64,000 bases of DNA from Cannabis sativa (Eukaryota; Streptophyta; Magnoliopsida; Rosales; Cannabaceae), in NCBI RefSeq assembly GCF_029168945.1, contig NC_083605.1, forward strand, positions 26,487,280 to 26,551,279. The letters run 5' to 3'. The position numbers and the translations under genes were made by a program. Below are positions 26,387-35,744 of this stretch, piece by piece. The notes under the pieces are model-generated. The model was given only the letters and a program-made list of their open reading frames with translations, searched no databases and was not told the DNA's origin. Position 1 is the first letter of the stretch. Each line of letters starts with the position of its first letter.

Positions 26387-26918
26387 CCCGAAACCCGTAA
26401 AAACCGTCCTTAAGTTTGTCCCCCTTCTTGGGGACGGAAACAAGTTCATAAAAATACAATATTTCCGCCGGGCGGGGAGATCCCCATCCCCGGGCGGAAT
26501 AAAAAATAAATAAGCCTGAAAGCAGGCGGTATGCTTGGGGAATGAGTTGGTATGGCGCAAGGCCGACAAAAACTAAGAAATTAACAAAGTAATCTTGAAG
26601 AGGAAGCATGGCCCCAGCCATCAGATGCGTCTGGCTCCAGGCCCCGAAGCCGCCGTAATTGTGATTGGGCGTCTCCGCGTCGCGAGGTGGCTGATGGTAG
26701 GTCCCTGATGTGGAAGGCTTGATTCCAGCTACCTCCACGATGTTCTCCAACTGATGGGGACAGGTTAGAGTGGAGTGAAGCTCGGCCGCCTCCCATCCGG
26801 TCGCCCAAGACTTGTACCCCTCCTGGGAAACAGGACCCAGGGAGACCTCCTCGAGGGTAGTCAGGCGCTTACCGCTCTTCTTCGATGATTTTGAGCCAGA
26901 AGCAGACATTTTTCGATT

Positions 26919-27378
26919 CTGTAAAAAGAGTAAGATTCCAGCAGTTAGGCCCCATACCAAACCCTTAACCAAGAAAAAGGGAATGGGGGTCCCCTAACCG
27001 CTGGAAAGAGGCCCCTTCTGGACACCTGTCATACAGGAAACCCTAGGAGGATTCCCTAGACAAGAGTCGGGTGCAATAAATTCACAGAAGACGGCCTTGC
27101 ACACTAAAGAAAAAAGAAAAGGTAGAAGATAGAAAGAAAACAGTCTGTCCTATTCCCTAAGCAACCATTATACAAAGAACGTACGGTCTTCTACAAAAAA
27201 AAATAATAACAACAAACGCGTGACAACAGTAATCCTATCACTAGAGCAGTAAACCCAAACCGATTATATGAAGGATTTAAACACTTGCATGCCCAGAAAC
27301 TTCGAATGCCAACCCAGAAAAGAACAAACAGATAAGTAACAGCATGCCATAATAAAGCAAAGGGTGCAAAGAACTTAC
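26919..27378 (-). other. 5' UTR intron of the antisense gene
   Basis: On the minus strand the donor CATC|GTAAGTTC is at 27378 and the acceptor TTTTTACAG ends at 26919, nine bases before the ATG. Leader introns of this kind are common in plant genes. This is inferred from splice motifs only. Confidence 0.55.
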
Positions 27379-27576
27379 GATGAAGTGTTGAAACTGGGGG
27401 TCCTGCTGTGAATCGAATAAAGACAAGAAGGACTGATAGTAACAAACGAAGAAGAACTGGAGAAAATTGCAAAGTGTTTAAAGGCGTTGTTTTGGGTCTG
27501 AGAATTTTCTCTCTGGGAAATTTGAGCAAAGTTGGCAAGAAATGGGAAGTAACCGAAATGAAGAAAAGGTGGTGGC

Positions 27577-27583
27577 TTTTATA
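27577..27583 (-). promoter_or_regulatory. TATA box for the antisense gene
   Basis: The minus-strand sequence CCTATAAAAGCC lies about 200 bases before the leader intron donor and 333 bases inside the 3' LTR. The antisense gene therefore appears to have its own promoter, separate from the LTR. Confidence 0.5.
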
Positions 27584-27915
27584 GGTAAAGCTGCATGAGG
27601 AACAGGCGCCATCACCTACCAATCAAACGGTGGGGGAAGCGCACGATTCGGATTCTCAAAGATCAACGGACCAGATTGATTTGCAACTAAGGCGGTGGAA
27701 ACGTTTGAGTATCCGTTTGACACCATTAATGCGCCGTATCAATCAATGGGCATGAAATGAATCGACCTCTGCAAAAAGTGAATCGCTGCATTAAAAGCCA
27801 TCATTAAATGCACCCTCACGCGCTCAAAGCTCGTGCCAGGAAACCGAGGAGTCAACCGGAAGCACTTGAACAAGCCGTGTTTTATTTGTCAAACAAACAA
27901 GGCTTGGGGGGTAAA
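27584..27915 (+). other. Upstream region of the antisense gene and Tat polypurine tract
   Basis: This stretch has no long reading frame of its own. The final bases, GGCTTGGGGGGTAAA (27901-27915), directly precede the 3' LTR and serve as the likely polypurine tract for plus-strand DNA synthesis. Confidence 0.65.
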
Positions 27916-28695
27916 TGTTGCCCCTGATTTTTCCCAATGTACGTGGACCAACCAGACAAGGACACGTGGATCAAGCAAGTTACAAAATCAGCTAAGTCTT
28001 TGTGCCGTAAGGCAGCGTCCAGGACGTAGCTCCCGGAGAAGGCGTATGGAACCCCATATGCTCCCGGAAGCTCGAGTAATGCTAAGGCATCTCCGCGAGG
28101 TGTCAGGTTTTTCCTGAGCAATCAAGTCGCATTAAATGCCGCATGGGAGGAAGCGTGTTGGGACTGCTACACGCAATAAAGTCTGACGGCACAACCTCCA
28201 ACCAGCAGCTACAAAGTAATGATCATTTAAGTCTAGCGACGGCTACACTGTGAAGAGTCACATCAGTCAAAAGGCAATAAGGACATTCCACATAAAAATC
28301 CTACAACGCCTAGGGATTTGACCATGCGTTACCCATGGTACATTCATTGGGAATCCCAACTTTATGGATACTTACAGATACACTTGTAAGGATAATTCTG
28401 GGGATCACCCCACCAAAAACACTATAAATACCCCCTCAAAGCTCATTAAATGGGATCGAGAATCTTGGGCTGCATATGAGCAAGTAGAGTAAATAACTCA
28501 CCAAGAACATTCTCTGTATTTATAAGAGTGAAACACTCCCCAAATACATTCTCTGTATTAAAGACATCCATAAATAACAAAGACTCGTGGACTAAGGCTC
28601 ATTAACGCCCCAACCACGTAAAAATCCTTCTCTAAAATTCTTACAGCTCACTAACTTTATAATATTTTATTAGTTGCCGAAAACCTCGGTCAACA
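27916..28695 (+). repeat. 3' LTR of the Tat element
   Basis: It begins TGTTGCCCC and ends GGTCAACA and is followed by GTTAG (28696-28700), the right half of the target duplication. The unbroken 780-bp LTR gives the reference for the split 5' LTR. Confidence 0.95.
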
Positions 28696-28700
28696 GTTAG

Positions 28701-30320
28701 TAATTACATGAGGAAATAATATTTTTTAATAGCTAATGTTTAATATGGAAAGTTTTTAGTAATTACATAGTGTAATTACATTCAATTCTCATGGGGGCCA
28801 TGAGAATTGGAGAGTGTAATTGGAACCCCTCAATTACTTCCAATTACACAGTTACAGTGTAATTACATGGTCAGACAAACATGCCAAATTGTGTAATTAC
28901 CTCCAATTACACACAAATCCAATTACATTGTGGCTTTCCAAACGCACTCTTAATAAATTTTAAATTATATTTATATATGAAATAAATGTATTTAATTTTA
29001 TAATAACAAAATAACAAAATTACATCAAATTTTAACATTATTAGTTTTTCATAATTTATTTTTTAAAATATGAGAAAATAGATGTAAAATCAGACCAACT
29101 CGATCCAACGGTTTATAATCTTGGCTTTATATATGTCCTGTTTATGTCGCTATTTACTCAAAAACTTTATTATGATTTATCTCTATATCTAAAATTAATA
29201 TTATCACCATCCTCCACTTGATATAATAAATAATTAAAACAATAATTCAACCAAACTAATTAAAAATTGATCATTATTTTTAATTTGCGATCATTATAAT
29301 TTTATTGTGACTATTATTTGAATAATATAATTTTTTTAAGATAACAATATTAATTTTTAATGTAATTTTTATTATGTGATATTTGAAAATAAAGATATCT
29401 TATAAAAAAAAAAGTGAGGTTTTAAAATGAAAAACAAAAACTTTATTGTTGTATTATCTCTATATCTAAAATTAATATTATCACCGTCCTCCACTTGATA
29501 TAATAATTAATTAAAACAATAATTCAACCAAATTAATTAAAAATTGATCATTATTTTTAATTTGTGATCATTATAATATTATTGTGACTATTATTTGAAT
29601 AATATAATTTTTTTAAGATAACAATATTAATTTTTAATGAAATTTTTATTATGTGATATTTGAAAATAAAGATATCTTATAAAAAAAACGTGAGGTTTTA
29701 AAATGAAAAAGTGATTTTAGAGTTATTATTTTTTAAATTATGTGATATTTGGGTTTAAAAAAAGTGTAAAAAAATATGAAAAAAAAGTAATTTTAGATAA
29801 TTTTGTTATTTAGAGAAAATTTAAAATGTTATGTGACTACTTCATATCTCTCATTTATATATAACATATAGAGATATTGATAATAATTATTATATTTATA
29901 TTAATGTATTTTTTTTATTAATTCAATAAAAAAATTCCAAAATAAATAGTGTGGTGCCAAAAAAAATAATGTTATTATTATTATTTAATATAAATATCAT
30001 TTGATACATAAAATTAAAAAAAAAAAAAATAGGTTTAAGAACATATTTTTTTTTATGATTATTATTTAAAATTATACAATATTATTGGGATATATGATAT
30101 ATGTTAATAAGATAGCCGTATAAGTTTATATTTTTAAATATTTCCAAATATAATTAAAAATTTAAAAAAGAGAAAATTAAGGAGAGATGATAATTAAATA
30201 CTAAAAAAAAAGAGGACATTAGAAAGATAAGAGAAGTAAAAATTAAAAAAAAATTAAAAAAAAAAAAAGAGAATTAAGGAGAGAAGAGAAAAATTATTTT
30301 CCAACAATTTTAGAGCGCTA
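28701..30320. other. Remaining MITE half and Helitron interior, AT-rich, no gene
   Basis: 28701-28949 is the right part of the MITE. From 28953 to about 30320 the DNA is AT-rich with no open frame of note. It includes a two-copy tandem repeat (29159-29712). Confidence 0.6.
29159..29712. repeat. Two-copy tandem repeat, unit about 277 bp
   Basis: Copy one starts at about 29159 (CAAAAACTTTATTATG) and copy two at about 29435 (CAAAAACTTTATTGTT). They match closely through the CTCCACTTGATATAATAA and GATATCTTATAAAAA blocks, with a few substitutions and small indels. Confidence 0.85.
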
Positions 30321-30354
30321 TGTTACCGCCTCATACTTCTTCTTTATATATATA

Positions 30355-31487
30355 CTAAGAAACAAACCGCGCTTCGCGTGCGGCTGTAATAATTAAATCA
30401 TAAAACTATATCAAATTTCAAATTTTAATATTTTTAATTTAAGTTTTTTTTAATAATAAAAGTAATTATTCTAATAAACTTTAATTTATTTTTTTCTCAT
30501 AAAATAAAACATTGTGAAAAAAATTCATCATGTTTATTTATTTAATATTATAAAGTTTAAATTTATACTATTTATATATATATATATTACATATAGAATT
30601 TTGAATTATTTTGTTAAAAAAATTATTATTATTATAAAAATAAATAAATAGAGTGGTTTAGGAAAAAAATTAGTGTTTTTTTTTCTTATAAATATAATGC
30701 ATTATTTTTATATCCGATCATTCAATATCGTATCTCACCTGTTGTCTCTTATCGTATCTCATCTAAAAACTCAGGAAAATAAATATACGTATTTTAAAGT
30801 GATAATTTATGTGAGGCTTAAATTGATAAGCTTTTTTTTATATACATTTTAATGTTACTTTAAAAAAAAAATAGAGAAAAAATAAGTTGTAACTTGTGAA
30901 AAAATACTATGTGAGTAAATATAAAATTTACTTGTATATATAATTTCATGAAATATGTATAGAGAAATAATATATAATGAAAGCTTTCTACACTAAACAA
31001 AGCAACAACAATAAAAATAAAAAGGAACTCTTAATTTTTAATGTACCTTAGGAATGGTAATTGTCCTCCAAGTCTAAAAAATTACTATATTTATGATAGT
31101 TCATCTTTACACAAAAGATTTACTCTTTTCTTGATACAATCATGATATAAATTTTAATACAAAGAGTACCAATAGACATATTTTTCAAAAGAAAAAATCA
31201 TCTAAAAAGGTGGTCTACAATGAATTCAGTATGTTGTTTTAGATTTTTCATTCAATGGCACGAAAGTTTTTTTTTTTTTTAATGAGTTAATATTTATAAC
31301 ATAGATATTTAATTTTTTATTAGAAAATAGAGTAAAAAGAGAGAAAATCGGAAAAAATAAATAAATAATTAAGTTTTAAATAATTTATAAACTTAATAAA
31401 AAAAATAAAAAATAAGAAAATTAAGGAGATAAAAGATAAATGGCTTTAAAGTGATTTTAAGATGTCACGTCACCGCATCATGATAGA
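30355..31487 (-). mobile_element. Helitron-like element (non-autonomous)
   Basis: On the minus strand a GC-rich hairpin (CCGCACGCGAAGCGCGG, 30367-30383) is followed by 7-9 bases and a degenerate end TTAG|T at 30355-30358. The opposite end near 31487 carries a copy of the GCGGTGACGTGACATCTTAA block also seen at the Helitron-like 5' end 51055. Both termini deviate from the ideal (TTAG instead of CTAG, T before TC). No coding region. The interior is AT-rich. Confidence 0.4.
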
Positions 31488-31524
31488 ATAACCAATAAAA
31501 AAAATACAATTAAAATATAGTATT

Positions 31525-31540
31525 AACCACCTACACTTTG
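31525..31540. repeat. Left target-site duplication of the LINE
   Basis: AACCACCTACACTTTG is repeated exactly at 39826-39841, directly after the poly(A) tail. A 16-bp duplication is typical of target-primed LINE insertion. Confidence 0.95.
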
Positions 31541-32802
31541 TGCCCTTTGGGTCTGTAGCCGTTATTTTCCTTTTAACTAATTTCATCTTCAACTGCCTTC
31601 TATTTTCTTCATCCTTTTCAAATTCTCCCCTGGTCTAACCGTTCCCTCCTAAAGTTCTGCTCCGATCGCCGTCCTCTCCTCCCATCTCCGCCCTTCCTCT
31701 TCAACTGTCTTCCTTCTCCCCTGGTTCTATGGATTCCATTTCTAATGATATACATTCTTTTCTTTCTCTTACTGATGAGGAAAGATCTGTGTTTTGTATA
31801 CCCGAGTATAATCCCCTGCCTGATAACACTCCTCAACCCATGCTCTTAGCCAAAGTCCTCACACATCAGAATGTTTATAAGCAAGCTTTTATTGACCAAA
31901 TGTCGGGACATTGGCAAGGTCGTTTTCGAGTTGTCATCATTGAATATCAGCAAGGAGATGGCTTATTTCACATCAAATTTGGCTGTGAAGGGGATAAACG
32001 ACGAGTTCTCACTAAAGAACCTTGGCACTTTCAGAATCATCTCATTGTTCTACGCGCGCCACATGCTCTGCAAAATGTCTCAAAGGACGATTTAATCTTC
32101 ACACCATTTTGGGTTCAAATCTACCGGCTGCCTTTCTTAAGTAAATCCAAAGTGCTGGCTGAGGCACTTGGTAATATCATTGGTGAGTTTCTTGAAGTAT
32201 TTGATAATTCTACCAATGAAGGTTGGGGCCCTTTCTTGAGAGTGCATGTGAAACTTTGTATGAACAAACCATTGCTTAGAGGTCAAATGATTTGGCTGCC
32301 AAGGATAAAAGATGAGTTTTGGGTAGACTTCCGCTATGAAAGCTCCCGGAATTCTGTTTTGAATGCGGTTGTTTAGGACATCCTTTTGAGCGTTGTGTTG
32401 CTTTTATGGAACGAATGGATAACGACAACGATGATGATTTTCAATATGGGCCGTGGTTAAAAGGTGCTAAACTCCCTACCCATAATTATGATCGATACCG
32501 GACTGATTTTGCCAAAGGAAATGCATGGCCACTCATTACTCGGTTGGCTCGAACTACTCTCACTAGCGCTTTACCATCCCTGAAAAATCGAAGCCAAGCC
32601 CCTCCCCGAACACTCTTTGAAGGAGAATCCTCTCAACATCCACTTCCTATGCCTTTCCAACATTCCCACTTGCCTTCTTTCTCTGCTCCAACATCCAACC
32701 TCAATAGCAATCATCTTTTAGAGATGCCTTCAATGCATTCACCTTGTTGAAGTATTATGAACACTACCAACAACCAGTCCACCAATTCCCCTGCTTCCAT
32801 AC

Positions 32803-35024
32803 TGTAAAGCCCGCTTAGTTAATTTGGAAATTATCAGTTGGTTATGATTAATTATGAAATTATTTATAGCTATTTAAATAATTTATTATTCGGTTATTTA
32901 TGTTATTCAGTATCTTGCATATTTTGCATTTCCGGTGTCCGGTATTTTGGAACTCGGCGTTTGGCTCAGTAGAAATCACAACTTAGTATGTTAGCAGTTT
33001 GGGGACGGGTTTTTGACATTGGGAATGTCGGGAATGGCCGGGAATTTAGAATGTCCCAAAAATACCCCCTTTAGTATGATTTTCTTAATTTTATTGTAGA
33101 GGGGCAAAATGGTCTTTTTGCCCCAATGACTTTTTGTCTTTTAGTGACTTTTTATTTGGAAATTAAATGTTTGTTTTGATTAATTGTTGGCTGAAATGAA
33201 TTTGGGTTAAGTGGCTTTATTCACTATTTTACTTTACAAAGCTTTACACTTAGAAAAAATTACAAAACTTTCAAACTCTCTCTCTCTTTTCCTCTCTCTC
33301 TCTCTCGGCTGTGCATGTGGGTGCAAAGGGTGGATTTTGCTTTGATTTTTCTAGTGGATTCTCTTTCAAAGCTAGGCAATCTTCAAGCTAGGTTAGCTCC
33401 TTTTGTTTTCTCTTGAATTTGTTTGAAATTTTGATGAAAATATGAGGATTCTTGCATGATTTTGATATATGGTTGCTGCTGTAATTTTGTATTAATTTAT
33501 GTGGTTTAAAGCATGTTAATTGAAGTTAAAATGAGCTGTGTTGAAGCATGTTAGATAGGTTTTGCAAAGCTTTTAGTTTCTATGTTAAAATATGTGATTT
33601 TTGAATGAAATGGTTCTATTTGTTGCTGTGAAGTTGCTGGATGTTCTTTATAGTTTTCAGAGGTGATTATATGCTAGTTTAAGTAGATTTGAGCTAGTGG
33701 AATGCATGTTTAGGTGGATTTGCTCAAGCTTGAGTTTGGAACTCAAAGCTTGAGCTCCAATGGTGATTTTTGTATATGTGTTTTCTGGGTGGTTTTGAGG
33801 CCTTAGATTTGTTCTTTGGGGTGTTTAGAGCAGGTCTGGAAAGTTTGGTACCAATTAGGGTTGAATTGGTCGAGTTATGAAAATTTTAGTTGGCTGCCTG
33901 CGAGGAACCGGAATTCCGGTTGCACATCCGGAATTCCGGATGAGGGTTCCGAATTTTCCAGAACCGGAATTCCGGTTGGGCAACCGGTCTACCGGTTGGG
34001 GAAAATTCAGGGACCCTAGTTTTCCTCGTTTTTATGTTTTAGGGGGTATTGCCATGCTTTTTATCGATAGGGAAACTTTTAGTTCTTAGTTTTAGTCCCC
34101 GGGAAGTGATTTAGCATGTCACTTATAGCGTTGTGATTTTTATGGTTTAGGAGCCAGTAATCCGCCGCTCTGCTTCGGCCTCGGGTTGACCACACTGAAA
34201 TCGGAATCCAGGTAAGATTAGTATAACAGTATGCATATGTAGATTACATGTTTAGCGTGCATGTAGGAAGCCTGCTAGATTACATTAGCTATGTATTTAG
34301 GCTTCTAACCATCCAACCCTGTCACATCGGTACAGGCTGGAGTATGACCAGCAGCCGGAGTATGACCGGTTCGACCGATCAGGCTGACATTTGGTTGGTG
34401 GTTCAGTGCTATTGACCTATCCCGTCGGTACGACAGCCGGAGTATGACCGCAATGGAGTATGACCGGTTCGACCGATCAGGAGGATACTTGTCAATAGTA
34501 CCGTCCCTATGAACGTTCAAAACTCAGTACCATGTTGGACATGGCAGTAGTGGCTCAGTACCATGTTGGACATGGCAGTAGCGGGACTCAGTATCGTGTT
34601 GGACACGGCAGTTAGAATTATGTATGATATTATTATGCTTTTCTTACTGAGTCTGTCGACTCACAGTTTATGTTCATGTGTAGGTAAAGGCAAGGCTATA
34701 GCTGATGGACCGTGAGCGAGCTTATGAGATTGTACATGTCGGGGCGGTTAGGCCTGGAGCGTACGATCCTCGGGACAGCAAGGCTGAATTTTTGTAACTG
34801 GTCGTTAGACGACTTTTAATTTTATGTAATAGTTAAACAGTTAAAACTTTTGTAAATGATTTTATAAATCGGGATCCCGAGTCTTTTGTAATATGGTTTC
34901 TAAGTTTAATTAAAAAGCAAAATTTTAATTAATCACGTTTTTCCATAAACCTCGTTGATTAGCAACGAGCTGCACAGTACGTTTGAAAATCACGTAATAC
35001 GCCTAAGATAGTTAGGGTGTTACA
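32803..35024 (+). mobile_element. Solo LTR of the chromovirus family seen at 57013
   Basis: It begins TGTAAAGCCCGC and ends GGGTGTTACA and matches the 5' LTR at 57013-59263 over its length. A perfect CATAC duplication (32798-32802 and 35025-35029) proves insertion into LINE ORF1, followed by LTR-LTR recombination. Internal features include a CT microsatellite (33277-33306), CCGGAATTCCGG palindromes (33904-33978) and three hairpin repeats (34523-34615). Confidence 0.95.
34523..34615 (+). repeat. Three tandem hairpin repeats in the chromovirus LTR
   Basis: The three units have a period of 31-33 bp. The first two contain CCATG-TTGGA-CATGG and the third TCGTG-TTGGA-CACGG, so both arms changed together. 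The same set lies at 58761-58857. Confidence 0.85.
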
Positions 35025-35744
35025 CATACTATGCCCACTCACCAACACACATAGCTCCAACACACAAATAAACCAACAACTTAACACACTCCCCAGCCCT
35101 TCTAATCAGACCACCAGAAATGCCGAAGACAAGCAAGTTATGGACTCTTCTGAACACATCTCAGACCACCCGACCCTACCCCAAACTTTTAATTCAAAAA
35201 ATAAACTCAAAGGAGTCTACTACAGCAACCCGAGCATTTCACATGCCTCCTTTTCCCACTACAGCAACATAAACCAGCAACTTTCTTCATATACCAGCAG
35301 TCTTCCACATTCTGCACCATCTCTTTCATCCCCACCAGCTGCCATTCAATCTCCAAGTGAGTCAATTGCTGACCTTTCACACATTTATATGCTCGCTGTC
35401 CATAGTCATACCTTTGCCACTTACCCGCCATCACCACAAACCAATGATGTTTACACCAATACCGCCCCTCCCACATCACATGTCCCACTTCAAGATTATG
35501 CAACAAACCCAACAGCCATTGTTTCCATTGGAAAGGAAAACCTGCCACCCACCAGCACCTTTAAGAGACAAAATGATTCACTTTCTATGAGGAAATTTTT
35601 GAAGCGATGTCGTAACACCCAAGGAGCATCATCATCTCCCTTGTCACGAGACGATGATCCTGAGATTTTAGTTTCTGCTACTGAGGATTCTAATTTCTCC
35701 AATGACTCGGCTGCGGAGGTTGCATGGCAACCCCGCAACTCATC

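Larger units (their letters stand above)
21946..26909 (-). pseudogene. Antisense multi-exon gene of the Tat element (gypsy-type transposon domain plus coiled coil)
   Basis: It starts at ATG 26909 (MSASGSKSSKKSGKR) and ends at TAG 21946-21948. Exon A contains a domain resembling Pfam Transposase_28, putative gypsy type transposon: FVGLAPYQLIPQAYRLLSG, then YRHRFFFSSGF. It is split by the solo LTR 24489-26386, and the frames on both sides agree across the insertion. Exon B (from 23472) holds an acidic stretch and a basic KRKGKMIAQEEPKRPRR region that could be a nuclear signal. Exon C (22620-21946) is a long Glu/Ala/Arg-rich coiled coil. Introns at 23473-23550 and 22621-22705 have GT-AG ends and keep frame. 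In-frame TAG codons at 22775-22777 and 22423-22425 break the frame. Without the LTR it would be near 1000 residues. Role unknown; some Tat-lineage elements such as Grande are known to carry antisense genes. Confidence 0.8.
4462..28695 (+). mobile_element. Tat-lineage Ty3/Gypsy LTR retrotransposon, with two nested insertions
   Basis: The boundaries are set by LTRs of about 780 bp (TGTTGCCCC...GGTCAACA) and a perfect 5-bp target duplication GTTAG at 4457-4461 and 28696-28700. The order is 5' LTR, gag, protease, RT, RNase H, a second archaeal-type RNase H, integrase, then a long 3' region with an antisense gene, and 3' LTR. The gag-pro-RT-RH-IN order is Ty3/Gypsy; the extra RNase H marks the Tat lineage. 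By eye the two LTRs differ at about 14 positions, mostly transitions. Without nested insertions the element is about 12 kb. Confidence 0.93.
4299..28949. mobile_element. Tourist/PIF-Harbinger-type MITE split by the Tat retrotransposon
   Basis: The terminal inverted repeats are GGGTGTGTTTGGAA (4299-4312) and the complement of TTCCAAACGCACTC (28936-28949), matching at 12 of 14 positions. Both are flanked by the trinucleotide TTA (4296-4298 and 28950-28952), the target duplication typical of PIF/Harbinger elements. The two halves total about 412 bp when the Gypsy insertion is removed, and both are rich in GTAATTAC repeats. No coding capacity. Confidence 0.75.
4264..30354 (-). mobile_element. Helitron-like element interrupted by the MITE/Tat/Copia nest
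   Basis: On the minus strand the 3' end is CTAG (4264-4267) followed by T, preceded by about 11 bases and a GC-rich CGC-GAA-GCG hairpin (near 4279-4287), the Helitron 3' signature. The candidate 5' end, near 30350 on the same strand, shows the AT-rich start and the GAAGTATGAGGCGGT block shared with the Helitron-like 5' end at 51055. The exact 5' base is unclear because another Helitron-like 3' end abuts it. No Rep/helicase gene is seen, so it would be non-autonomous. After removing the nested elements roughly 1.8 kb remains. Confidence 0.5.

Noticed and set aside
33816..34089. Open frames translating the CCGGAATTCCGG array into Arg/Pro/Gly-rich peptides
   Set aside because: They arise from the palindromic LTR repeats and differ between copies by frame; the array is better read as a DNA-level element.
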